Positions 15,382 through 23,294 of a DNA stretch of 64,000 nucleotides are shown here, piece after piece. Made by a program: the position numbers and the translations under genes. Origin of the DNA: Lachnocurva sp029100405 (GTDB taxonomy: Bacteria > Bacillota > Clostridia > Lachnospirales > Lachnospiraceae); NCBI GenBank assembly GCA_046263755.1, contig JBJYZC010000003.1:1-64000 (forward strand), given 5' to 3'. The notes below the pieces were generated by a model. That model was not told the origin of the DNA. It made no database searches and saw nothing but the letters and a program-made list of their open reading frames with translations. The number at the start of each line of letters is the position of its first letter. The first letter of the stretch is position 1.

Positions 15382-16884
15382 ATGGAACAGTTAAATTATC
15401 GTGTTTTGGAAAAGTCCGGTTACAAGGGATACATCCTTCCGAAAGATTCGGCGCCGGTCAAGGTTTTGCAGTTCGGTGAGGGAAACTTTCTTCGTGCCTT
15501 TGTGGATTACTGGTTTGATATGTCCAATGAAAAAGCCGACTGGAACGGCAAAGTAGCTCTGGTACAGCCGATTGCCAATGGGCTGACCTCCATTATTAAC
15601 AGCCAGGAAGGACTCTATACCCTCTATCTCCGCGGTTCACAAAATGGTGAGAAGGTCGATCGAAAGCGTGTCATCTCTGTGGTTGACCGCTGCTACAATC
15701 CTTATGAAAGTGCTGACTGGGAAAAGGTCAAGGAAATTGCCAAGAGCCCGGAGCTCGAATACATCGCTTCCAACACAACAGAGGCCGGCATTGTCTATGA
15801 TCCTTCCGTCAAGAAGGATGATGAGCCGCAGAATTCCTTCCCCGGAAAGCTGACCAGCCTTCTCTATGAGCGTTTCAAGGCAGGTCAGAAGGGTGTCACC
15901 ATCCTTTCCTGCGAATTGATCGACAATAACGGCAGAGAGTTAAAAAGGTGCGTCCTGCAGCATGCCAAAGACTGGGATCTCGGAGATGATTTCCTGGCCT
16001 ATATTCAAAATGACAACCTGTTCTGCTCTACCCTGGTAGACCGGATCGTTCCCGGCCGCATTCGCGATGAAAAAGAAAATGCTGCATTGGATGCAGCAAA
16101 CGGTTATGAGGACTGTCTGAAGGATGTCGGCGAAGTATTCGGTGTCTGGTATATCGAAGGGCCGAAGGAACTGGAAGATCGCCTGCCTTTCAAGAGATCC
16201 GGGCTCAATGTTCATGTGGTTCCGGAAGTTGCTCCTTATAAGAAACGTAAGGTCAGAATCTTAAATGGTGCGCATACCGGTTTTGTCCTTGGTGCTTATC
16301 TGGCCGGATTTGACATCGTTCGTGACTGCATGCACGATGAGACCGTACATGCTTTCATGAATCAGCTGCTTTTTGATGAAGTCATTCCGATTCTTCCTTT
16401 GGACAAGAAAGACTGCGAAGAATTCGCTTCTGCTGTGACTGACCGCTTCAACAACCCTTTTGTGGATCACCAGTTGATGAGCATCTCTCTGAATTCTACA
16501 TCAAAATGGAAGGCCAGAGACCTGCCCTCTCTTCTGGAATATGTCGATAAATTCGGCAAACTTCCGGAAGCGCTCTGCATGGGATTTGCAGCCTACATTG
16601 CTTTCTATTCCACCAATCTCCTCCGTCGGGAAGAGGACGGTCTGATTGCAAAGCGGCCCGCCGGAAATGAATATAAGATTCAGGATGATGATTGGGCTCT
16701 GGATTTCTACTGGGAGCACAAAGACGCCGATGACAAGACCCTGGTTCATGACGTTCTAACCAATCAGAAGATGTGGGATCAGGATCTGACACAGGTTCCG
16801 GGACTGGAAGACAAGGTTCTTTCTGACCTTTCCATCATAAGAAAAGACGGGGCCAAGGCAGCTTATGCTTCTATTTTAAAATAA
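15382..16884 (+). CDS. uxaB: Tagaturonate reductase (altronate oxidoreductase)
   Basis: This 500-residue NAD-dependent mannitol-dehydrogenase-family enzyme reduces D-tagaturonate to D-altronate. The nucleotide-binding segment VLQFGEGNFLRAFVDYW is near the N-terminus. The catalytic core includes KKRKVRILNGAHTGFVLGAY, where Lys-x-x-x-x-Asn is the usual catalytic arrangement. I chose the ATG at 15382 because AAGGAGGAGA lies directly upstream; an in-frame ATG 42 bases earlier has no ribosome site. Its place between uxaC and uxaA supports the tagaturonate rather than fructuronate assignment. Confidence 0.95.
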   Translation: MEQLNYRVLEKSGYKGYILPKDSAPVKVLQFGEGNFLRAFVDYWFDMSNEKADWNGKVALVQPIANGLTSIINSQEGLYTLYLRGSQNGEKVDRKRVISVVDRCYNPYESADWEKVKEIAKSPELEYIASNTTEAGIVYDPSVKKDDEPQNSFPGKLTSLLYERFKAGQKGVTILSCELIDNNGRELKRCVLQHAKDWDLGDDFLAYIQNDNLFCSTLVDRIVPGRIRDEKENAALDAANGYEDCLKDVGEVFGVWYIEGPKELEDRLPFKRSGLNVHVVPEVAPYKKRKVRILNGAHTGFVLGAYLAGFDIVRDCMHDETVHAFMNQLLFDEVIPILPLDKKDCEEFASAVTDRFNNPFVDHQLMSISLNSTSKWKARDLPSLLEYVDKFGKLPEALCMGFAAYIAFYSTNLLRREEDGLIAKRPAGNEYKIQDDDWALDFYWEHKDADDKTLVHDVLTNQKMWDQDLTQVPGLEDKVLSDLSIIRKDGAKAAYASILK

Positions 16885-16924
16885 GGAATGCAATGAAATC
16901 AGAGGAAAGATTCTAAAAACAGAT

Positions 16925-16971
16925 CAGGCATATGCTTCTCTTTCGAAAACACAAAAAGAAGCATATGCCTG
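16925..16971 (+). terminator. 15-bp-stem hairpin between uxaB and uxaA
   Basis: CAGGCATATGCTTCT (16925-16939) pairs perfectly with 16957-16971 across a 17-nt loop. Only a weak T-rich tail (TCTTGT) follows, so it is more likely a partial terminator or an mRNA-stability element that lowers uxaA expression than a full stop. Confidence 0.55.
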
Positions 16972-16996
16972 TCTTGTAAAAAACGAGGAAATCACT

Positions 16997-18493
16997 ATGA
17001 AACTCATACACATCCATCCCCATGACAATGTTGCCGTTGCCTTGGAGGACATCAAAGAAGGGGAAGAACTAAGCATTGATGGTTTTTCCGTCAAGGCGCT
17101 CGAACCCATCCCGCGCGGTCATAAGATCGCGCTGACGGAAATAAAAAAAGACAGTCCTGTCATCAAGTACGGGAATCCTATCGCCCTTGCATCGTGCGAT
17201 ATTTTAAAGGGGAGCTGGGTTCATACAAGAAATGCACACACCGGTCTCTCCGAAGAAGCGGACTATGTCTATGACCACAAGGTCTATGATCTGCCTGTCT
17301 ATTCCGAAGAAGAAAGGAAAAATCTGACCTTCCGGGGCTACCGGCGGAAAGACGGCCGTGTCGGCATTCGGAATGAACTATGGATCATCCCAATCGTAGG
17401 CTGTGTCAACGGCATTGCCAAACAACTGGTGGAGAACAATCAGGATCTGGTCAAAGATCCTGTGGACGGTCTATATTGCTACCCACATCCCTTCGGCTGC
17501 TCACAGCTTGGAGATGACCTGGCCCAGACGAAAAAGCTTCTGACGGCGCTCGTCCGCCATCCCAATGCCGGCGGTGTGCTCTGCCTGGGGCTTGGCTGCG
17601 AGAATCTGCAGCTTGATATGTTCAAAGAAGAGCTTGGGGAATATGACCCCGACCGGGTGAAATTCCTGATCTGTCAGGATGTCGAGGATGAATTGAAAGA
17701 AGGCACCCGGCTGTTACGGGAGCTGGCTTCTTATGCTTCCAGCTTCCATCGGGAGACGCTTCCTGCATCGGAACTTGTTGTCGGTATGAAATGCGGCGGT
17801 TCGGACGGTCTGTCCGGCATCACAGCCAATCCTGTTGTCGGCCGTTTCTCTGACCGACTGATCTCCCTTGGCGGTTCGACGGTTCTGACGGAAGTACCCG
17901 AGATGTTCGGCGCGGAAAATATTCTTTTCTCCCGCTGCAAGGACAAAGAGACCTTCGACCGGGCGGTCGAGATGGTCAATGACTTCAAGAAGTATTTCAC
18001 CAGCCACGGCCAGGTCGTATACGAGAATCCTTCGCCGGGCAACAAAAAGGGCGGCATCACAACGCTGGAAGACAAGTCCTGCGGTTGTGTCCAGAAGGGC
18101 GGAAGTGCCCAGATCGTCGATGTTCTTCATTATGCGGAGACGGTTACAAAGAAGGGCTTAAACCTCCTGTCCGGTCCCGGAAACGACCTCGTCAGCGCAA
18201 CCGACCTGACAGCGGCAGGCGCCCATCTGATCCTCTTTACGACCGGCCGCGGAACTCCTTTCGGTGCCCCTGCGCCAACGGTTAAAATATCGACCAATAC
18301 TGCACTTTTCAAGAAAAAGCAGGATTGGATCGATTTCAATGCCGGAACGGTGGCAGACGGGGAGGAATCCATTGACGAAGCCGGACAGAGGCTTCTCTCC
18401 TACGTCCTTCGTGTGGCATCCGGAGAAGAAACGCTGGCAGAAAAGCACGGCTGCCGGGAGATCTCCATCTTTAAGGATGGGGTAGTGCTGTAG
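16997..18493 (+). CDS. uxaA: Altronate dehydratase
   Basis: This 498-residue UxaA/GarD-family enzyme dehydrates D-altronate to 2-keto-3-deoxygluconate (KDG). The N-terminal 95 residues are the SAF-like domain (IHPHDNVAVALEDIKEGEEL). The C-terminal catalytic part has GYRRKDGRVGIRN, LGLGCENLQ, GMKCGGSDGLSGITANP and DKSCGCVQKGG, whose Cys and acidic residues hold the iron cofactor in this family. Both domains are in one chain, as in E. coli UxaA. GAGGAAA precedes the ATG. It is the last gene of the uxaC-uxaB-uxaA set and is followed by a strong terminator. Confidence 0.96.
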   Translation: MKLIHIHPHDNVAVALEDIKEGEELSIDGFSVKALEPIPRGHKIALTEIKKDSPVIKYGNPIALASCDILKGSWVHTRNAHTGLSEEADYVYDHKVYDLPVYSEEERKNLTFRGYRRKDGRVGIRNELWIIPIVGCVNGIAKQLVENNQDLVKDPVDGLYCYPHPFGCSQLGDDLAQTKKLLTALVRHPNAGGVLCLGLGCENLQLDMFKEELGEYDPDRVKFLICQDVEDELKEGTRLLRELASYASSFHRETLPASELVVGMKCGGSDGLSGITANPVVGRFSDRLISLGGSTVLTEVPEMFGAENILFSRCKDKETFDRAVEMVNDFKKYFTSHGQVVYENPSPGNKKGGITTLEDKSCGCVQKGGSAQIVDVLHYAETVTKKGLNLLSGPGNDLVSATDLTAAGAHLILFTTGRGTPFGAPAPTVKISTNTALFKKKQDWIDFNAGTVADGEESIDEAGQRLLSYVLRVASGEETLAEKHGCREISIFKDGVVL

Positions 18494-18578
18494 GAAAATG
18501 ATCATAGTACTGATCAAATGAATAAAATCTGATCGTCTCAGTTTGCTTTTACGAGTGATCGTAATACAGATGAAATCA

Positions 18579-18619
18579 AAAAATCCGATCGTGAAAGTTT
18601 TTTCCACGATCGGATTTTT
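18579..18619 (+). terminator. Terminator after uxaA
   Basis: AAAAATCCGATCGTG pairs with CACGATCGGATTTTT across an 11-nt loop, giving a 15-bp perfect stem that ends in a T-run on the plus strand. Confidence 0.85.
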
Positions 18620-18646
18620 GCTGTTTCTTTTTTATTATTCTTTATC

Positions 18647-18773
18647 AAGACTCGCTCGCGAGTCTTGCGCGCCGGATTCGGGTCTGCTTCAGCAGACAAA
18701 TTCCTGTCCGAATCCGTGCGCATCCTCGCGGAGCGTTTAACTCAGTCGGAGCTTGTACTCCGACTGAGTTAAA
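18647..18773. repeat. Cluster of nested palindromes (REP-like structured element)
   Basis: Three stem-loops follow one another. AAGACTCGCTCGCGAGTCTT is at 18647-18666. A long arm GCGC..GGATTCGG / CCGAATCC..GCGC (18667-18721) encloses the palindrome GTCTGCTTCAGCAGAC (18682-18697). The third is a 16-bp perfect stem with a 6-nt loop at 18736-18773 that includes the stop codon of the MATE gene. The last may act as a terminator. The whole looks like a BIME/REP-type element or a structured RNA between convergent genes. Confidence 0.65.
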
Positions 18774-20184
18774 TCACCTCATGCCTGAGCCAGCGCATGG
18801 ACTTGAATCTCCATTGATAGATGATTCCTCTCACAAACCAATCGGAGAACATTCCGATCCAGACTGCCATAGGTCCCATGCCAAAGACCCGGATCAAAAC
18901 GGTTGCCAGAATCACACGGCACATCCACATGGTGCAGGAAGATACAATCATTGAGAACTTCACATCTCCGGCTGCCCGCATTCCATAGGCGATAATGAAG
19001 GCCGGTGTCCAGATCAGAGGTTTCACAATGGTGATCCAGGTAACCATGTAGAAACACAGTCTTCCGGAGAAAGGCTCCATTCCGCCCAGCCAGATGACAG
19101 GCTTTGCCATGGCAAAAATCAGAAGGCAGGAGACGATGATCACATATTCAGAGATATCCATGAGGCGGAGGACATAATACTTCGCCTCTTCTTTCTTTCC
19201 GGCTCCAAGAGACTGACCGACGACGGTCATCAGCCCGATCCCGACACCGATCGCGCCGACGCCGTTTACACTTTCCATAATATTGGTCATGGCCTGGGCT
19301 GCAATGGATGCCGTTCCAAGCGTCGACACACTCGACTGAATGGCCAGCTTTCCGAACTGAAACATACTGTTTTCAACACCGGATGGAATGCCGATCGACA
19401 GGATCTTTCTGATCATCTTCCAGTCCGGTTTCACCAGATAACGACGAATCACGATCTCCTGCCTTGGCAGACGGAGAAAAGCGAAAATGACCAGTGCACA
19501 GAAGATACGGGACAAAAGCGTTGAAAGTGCAGCTCCTGCCACGCCCATATGCAGAACGAACATGAAGAAGGCATTTCCGATGATATTCAACCCATTTGAG
19601 ATTACGGAAACCGTCATCGGAAATCTGCTGTTGCCACCGGCCCGAAAAAAAGCACTGCCCGACTGATAGAGGGCTATAAAAGGAAATGAAATGCTTGTAT
19701 AAGCAAAGTAGACCAAGGCGTAATACATGACATCATCTTCGACACTTCCGAAGACAAGCGAAAGTATTGGTTTCCTCAAAAGAAAGCAAACCAGTCCTAT
19801 GGCAAAAGACAGGGCAAAGCAGGAGAACATCACCTGTTCTGCGGCACGGTTTGCATCTTTTCGGTCCTTCCTTCCGATATATTGAGAGCAGATGATGGTT
19901 CCGCCGGTCGCAAGTGCGGCAAAGGCCTGGATGACCAGATTGTTGATGGAATCTGAAAGAGAAACTGCAGATACTTCTGCAGAACCCAGCCTCGACACCA
20001 TCATGGTGTCTGCCATACCCATCAAAGAAGCAAGAAGCTGCTCCACCATGAGAGGAATCAGAAGTTTCCATAGCTTACTTCCCGTAAACATAAGGTGATC
20101 CCAGTCAATTTGATCCCGATCGAAGGATCGGGCATATAACTTAACAAAGATTCCCCCGGGTATTTTTTTCTTCTTACCTGTCAT
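18769..20184 (-). CDS. MATE-family efflux transporter
   Basis: This 471-residue membrane protein has about twelve helices in two homologous halves of the MATE fold. The halves open with KLLIPLMVEQLLASLMGMAD and ILSIGIPSGVENSMFQFGKL. It would exchange Na+ or H+ for a drug or metabolite. Like many clostridial MATE proteins it is annotated by fold only. It is the only non-uronate gene between uxaA and kdgA. An AGGAA site precedes the ATG. A TGTAAACACTTACA box lies about 170 bp upstream, so co-regulation with the uronate genes is possible but unproven. Confidence 0.92.
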   Translation of the reverse strand: MTGKKKKIPGGIFVKLYARSFDRDQIDWDHLMFTGSKLWKLLIPLMVEQLLASLMGMADTMMVSRLGSAEVSAVSLSDSINNLVIQAFAALATGGTIICSQYIGRKDRKDANRAAEQVMFSCFALSFAIGLVCFLLRKPILSLVFGSVEDDVMYYALVYFAYTSISFPFIALYQSGSAFFRAGGNSRFPMTVSVISNGLNIIGNAFFMFVLHMGVAGAALSTLLSRIFCALVIFAFLRLPRQEIVIRRYLVKPDWKMIRKILSIGIPSGVENSMFQFGKLAIQSSVSTLGTASIAAQAMTNIMESVNGVGAIGVGIGLMTVVGQSLGAGKKEEAKYYVLRLMDISEYVIIVSCLLIFAMAKPVIWLGGMEPFSGRLCFYMVTWITIVKPLIWTPAFIIAYGMRAAGDVKFSMIVSSCTMWMCRVILATVLIRVFGMGPMAVWIGMFSDWFVRGIIYQWRFKSMRWLRHEVI

Positions 20185-20211
20185 TGCAATTCCTGATTTC
20201 TATTTCTTCTG

Positions 20212-20301
20212 TTCTCATTCCTGGATATGAGTGGTTCCCGGCATCGCTGCCCCTCTTCTTTTCTCATTCCTGGATATGAGTGGTTCCTGGCATCGCTGCT
20301 C
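20212..20301. repeat. 49-bp-period direct repeat, two copies, upstream of MATE gene
   Basis: TTCTCATTCCTGGATATGAG and the following TGGTTCC-GGCATCGCTGC stretch appear at 20212 and again at 20261. It lies in the 5' leader region of the MATE gene and shows no other signal. Confidence 0.88.
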
Positions 20302-20353
20302 CCCACTATGATCATCCCTTCAATTCTTCCTCACTCCTATTCCCCGGCATGTT

Positions 20354-20367
20354 TGTAAACACTTACA
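20354..20367. promoter_or_regulatory. Operator box between the MATE gene and kdgA
   Basis: TGTAAACACTTACA is a perfect palindrome of the TGTAARCRNTTWCA type. It is 170 bp upstream of the MATE start and about 50 bp upstream of the kdgA -35 hexamer, so it could serve either gene or act as an auxiliary site for kdgA. Confidence 0.6.
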
Positions 20368-20417
20368 TTTTATCATTAAGCAATTTCAATTGCAAATCTG
20401 TTCCCTGCGAAATTCAG

Positions 20418-20476
20418 TTGACAATTCGGCATTTCATAGTAAAATATGAATTAGAAAGAAAATGTAAACGCTTTCA
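20418..20476 (+). promoter_or_regulatory. kdgA promoter and downstream operator
   Basis: TTGACA (20418-20423), a 16-bp spacer and TAAAAT (20440-20445) form a good sigma-A promoter. The box TGTAAACGCTTTCA at 20463-20476 begins 17 bp after the -10, in the early transcribed region where a bound repressor would block elongation or initiation. Confidence 0.75.
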
Positions 20477-20555
20477 ATATGATACTTACAGTGCCAATGG
20501 CACATTTGACACTGTAGTCAACTTGTGAGTTGTGCGTTTCAGAAAGGTTGTTTCT

Positions 20556-21209
20556 ATGTCTAATTCACCAAAACAGCAGGCTGTCTTTGAACAGTTTGCC
20601 AAAATCGGCATCATACCGGTCGTCGTACTGAATGATGCATCTGATGCAGTGGAGCTTGGAAAATGCCTGATGCAGGGGCTTCCGGCAGCAGAAGTCACAT
20701 TCCGGACCGCTGCAGCCGAAGAATCCATCCGCATCATGTCCGAGACCTATCCGGATCTTCTGGTCGGTGCCGGCACCGTTCTCTCAGTCGATCAGGCCAA
20801 GAGGGCCATCAATGCAGGAGCCCGGTTCATCGTTTCTCCCGGATTTGACCCGGAAGTCGTTTCCTACTGCTTAGATCATGATATTCCCGTTTGCCCGGGA
20901 ACGCAATCTCCTTCCGAGATGATAGCAGCCATGAAAATGGGGCTCGACCACGTGAAGTTCTTCCCGGCAGAGCCGTCCGGCGGACTTCCCATGATCAAGG
21001 CCATCACTTCTGCCCTGGTTGATCTTCGCATCATGCCAACCGGCGGCATCAATCCATCCAACGTCAGAGATTATCTGCAATGCGAGAAGATCTTCTGTGC
21101 CGGTGGCTCCTGGATGGTCAAGGGCGACCTCATCAAGGCGCATGACTGGGACAAGATCACTGCCCTTGTCAAGGAAGCGGCAGCCATTGTCAAAGAAGTC
21201 AGAGGATAA
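20556..21209 (+). CDS. kdgA: KDPG aldolase (2-dehydro-3-deoxy-phosphogluconate aldolase)
   Basis: This 217-residue class I aldolase splits KDPG into pyruvate and glyceraldehyde-3-phosphate, the last step of both uronate branches. The Eda-family signature is complete: the catalytic Glu in PAAEVTFRTAAAEESI, GAGTVLSVDQAK, and the Schiff-base Lys in GLDHVKFFPAEPSGG. I set the start at ATG 20556 (MSNSPKQ), which has an AAAGG site; the longer reading has none. A hairpin of AAATATAAACC / GGTTTATATTT (21209-21242) follows. It is followed by the KduD-type gene on the same strand. Confidence 0.96.
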   Translation: MSNSPKQQAVFEQFAKIGIIPVVVLNDASDAVELGKCLMQGLPAAEVTFRTAAAEESIRIMSETYPDLLVGAGTVLSVDQAKRAINAGARFIVSPGFDPEVVSYCLDHDIPVCPGTQSPSEMIAAMKMGLDHVKFFPAEPSGGLPMIKAITSALVDLRIMPTGGINPSNVRDYLQCEKIFCAGGSWMVKGDLIKAHDWDKITALVKEAAAIVKEVRG

Positions 21210-21242
21210 AATATAAACCGTTGAAAGGATTGGTTTATATTT
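21209..21242 (+). terminator. Weak hairpin after kdgA
   Basis: An 11-bp AT-rich stem (AAATATAAACC / GGTTTATATTT) directly follows the kdgA stop codon. It lacks a long T-run and may only reduce read-through into the dehydrogenase gene. Confidence 0.4.
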
Positions 21243-21359
21243 CACTCAATTCAATCAAATCGAAGCAGCAGGAAGACATGCGATATCACAGGTTCAAGAT
21301 CTTGCTGTTCGATTGAAATATTAAGTTTTTTATTCACAATATGAAAACAGGAGGGGAAC

Positions 21360-22226
21360 ATGGGAATTATTGACAAATTCAGACTGGACGGAAAAGTAGC
21401 TTGGATCACGGGTGCATCCTACGGACTCGGACTTGCCTATGCTGAGGCGATGGCTGAGGTCGGTGCAAAGATCGTATTCAACGATATCAACGAGGATCTG
21501 GTCAATCGCGGCCTTTCGGAATACAAGAAAAAGGGCATCGATGCCTATGGTAAGGTTTGCGATGTCACCAAGGAAGATCAGGTCGATGCCTTTGTGAAGG
21601 ATGTCATCGACAAGTTCGGACACATTGATATCCTGGTGAACAATGCAGGAATTATCAAGAGAATTCCTATGGTTGACATGACCGTAGCACAGTGGGATCA
21701 GGTCATCAATGTTGATCTGACAGGACCTTTCATCTGCTCCAAGGCCGTTCTTCCTTACATGATCAAGCAGAAGTCCGGCAAGATCATCAATGCCTGCTCC
21801 ATGATGTCGGAGCTCGGACGTGAGACTGTCAGTGCATATGCCGCAGCCAAGGGCGGCCTGAAGATGCTGACCAAGAACATCTGCTCCGAATACGGTCAGT
21901 ATAATATTCAGTGCAACGCGATCGGACCGGGCTATATTGCTACTCCGCAGACAGCTCCTCTTCGTGAGAAGCAGGCAGATGGCTCTATGCATCCTTTTGA
22001 TCGCTTCATCCGCTCCAAGACACCTGCACAGCGTTGGGGCACTACTGAGGATCTCCAGGGCCTGGCAGTCTTTCTTGCATCTCCTGCTTCTGATTTTATT
22101 AACGGACAGGTCGTGTATATTGACGGCGGAATCCTCGCTTATATCGGACAGGATCCTTCTCAGCTGGATGAATCCAAGTTCAAGGATGTCGAGGAAACAG
22201 CTGATGTGAAGGTTTTAGACAAGTAA
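21360..22226 (+). CDS. kduD: KduD-type SDR dehydrogenase (2-deoxy-D-gluconate 3-dehydrogenase / gluconate 5-dehydrogenase)
   Basis: This 288-residue short-chain dehydrogenase has the cofactor motif TGASYGLG, the NNAG motif, a catalytic Ser in INACSMMSELG and the YAAAKGG Tyr/Lys pair. It would reduce 3-deoxy-D-glycero-2,5-hexodiulosonate, the KduI product, to KDG. A gluconate 5-dehydrogenase activity is the main alternative within this subfamily, but the kduI, kdgK and kdgA neighbours favour KduD. It carries an acidic tail of about 30 residues beyond the usual end. GGAGGGG precedes the ATG. Confidence 0.88.
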   Translation: MGIIDKFRLDGKVAWITGASYGLGLAYAEAMAEVGAKIVFNDINEDLVNRGLSEYKKKGIDAYGKVCDVTKEDQVDAFVKDVIDKFGHIDILVNNAGIIKRIPMVDMTVAQWDQVINVDLTGPFICSKAVLPYMIKQKSGKIINACSMMSELGRETVSAYAAAKGGLKMLTKNICSEYGQYNIQCNAIGPGYIATPQTAPLREKQADGSMHPFDRFIRSKTPAQRWGTTEDLQGLAVFLASPASDFINGQVVYIDGGILAYIGQDPSQLDESKFKDVEETADVKVLDK

Positions 22227-22230
22227 GATC

Positions 22231-22320
22231 TTAACTTAACACAAGATATCTTAACTTAACATAAGAGGTCTTAACTTAACATAAAAAATCTTAACTTAAC
22301 ATAAGATCTCTTAACTTAAC
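22231..22320. repeat. 20-bp tandem repeat, 4.5 copies, after kduD
   Basis: The unit TTAACTTAACATAAGATATC repeats with a strict 20-bp period starting 5 bp after the kduD stop codon and running up to the terminator. TTAACTTAAC is invariant and the second half varies. Confidence 0.92.
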
Positions 22321-22323
22321 AAA

Positions 22324-22355
22324 GGGGCGTGTGAAAATCTTCACACGCCCCTTCA
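22324..22355 (+). terminator. Terminator after kduD
   Basis: GGGGCGTGTGAA (22324-22335) pairs with TTCACACGCCCC (22340-22351) around a 4-nt loop, followed by TTCATTC on the plus strand. Confidence 0.8.
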
Positions 22356-22398
22356 TTCAAGAGAAACAAACTTATCGTAAGGTACGATATCAATATTC

Positions 22399-23265
22399 TT
22401 ATCTCAGGTCTTGCATTCTGACTTCATCCATATCATCGAAGTCCTGATTCTCTCCGACCATTCCCCAAATAAAGGTATAATTCCGGCTTCCGCTTCCTGC
22501 ATGAATGGACCAGGAAGGAGAAATTACAGCCTGTTCATTTCTTACCACAAGATGTCTGGTCTCCGTCGGCTCTCCCATATAATGCATAACAAAGGCATCT
22601 TCCGGCAGATCAAAATAGAGATAGACCTCCATGCGGCGGTCATGTGTATGGCACGGCATGGTATTCCAGACACTACCGGGCTCCAGATGTGTCATTCCCA
22701 TTTCCAGTTGGCAGGACTCTACCTGGCCGGGAAGAATATACTTATTAATGGTACGATGGTTGGAATCTTCCAGACAGCCCAGTTCTTTCTTATTCTCAGG
22801 CTTGATTTCGACATCGTAATCATGCTCTGCTTTCTTGTCCTTCAGAATTCGCTTGGTCGGATAGGTCATGTGAGCCGGACCGCTGCACATATAGAACTTT
22901 GCCGGATCCGCTGCATCCAGGCTTTCAAAGACGATATCCTTGGTTCCACGACCGATATACATGCCGTCTCTGGACCCGATCTCGTATACTGTACCGTCAG
23001 CAGTGATCTTTCCTGGGCCTCCGATATTGATGATCCCCAGTTCCCTTCTCTCAAGGAAATAGGAAGCGCGAAGCTCATCTCCGGCTTCCAGCCGGAGTGC
23101 CTTCTTCACCGGGCAGGCGCCTCCGAAAATAATACGATCGATATGACTGTATACAAGCTTGATCTCATCCTCAAAAAAGATCTTCTCCACCAGGAATTCT
23201 TCTCTCAGCCGGTCTGTATCATAATGTTTCTCATCTTTTGGTGAACATGCTGTTCTAAGTTCCAT
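22399..23265 (-). CDS. kduI: 5-keto-4-deoxyuronate isomerase
   Basis: This 288-residue cupin-type enzyme isomerises 5-keto-4-deoxyuronate, formed from unsaturated galacturonate, to the diketo substrate of KduD. It has GGACPVKKALRLE, SRDGMYIGRG and the metal site CHTHDRRMEVYLYFDL, where two His and the Glu ligate zinc. The length equals that of E. coli KduI (278) plus a few residues. AGGAGG precedes the ATG. It is the last gene of the minus-strand pectin operon, 29 bp after the GH28 gene. Confidence 0.97.
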   Translation of the reverse strand: MELRTACSPKDEKHYDTDRLREEFLVEKIFFEDEIKLVYSHIDRIIFGGACPVKKALRLEAGDELRASYFLERRELGIINIGGPGKITADGTVYEIGSRDGMYIGRGTKDIVFESLDAADPAKFYMCSGPAHMTYPTKRILKDKKAEHDYDVEIKPENKKELGCLEDSNHRTINKYILPGQVESCQLEMGMTHLEPGSVWNTMPCHTHDRRMEVYLYFDLPEDAFVMHYMGEPTETRHLVVRNEQAVISPSWSIHAGSGSRNYTFIWGMVGENQDFDDMDEVRMQDLR

Positions 23266-23294
23266 AATATCCTCCTTACTTGAATATTAAAAAG

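Noticed and set aside
22231..22320. 20-bp repeats as possible iterons of a replication origin
   Set aside because: There is no replication gene nearby and the repeats lie between a stop codon and a terminator; unrelated minisatellites occur elsewhere in the window.
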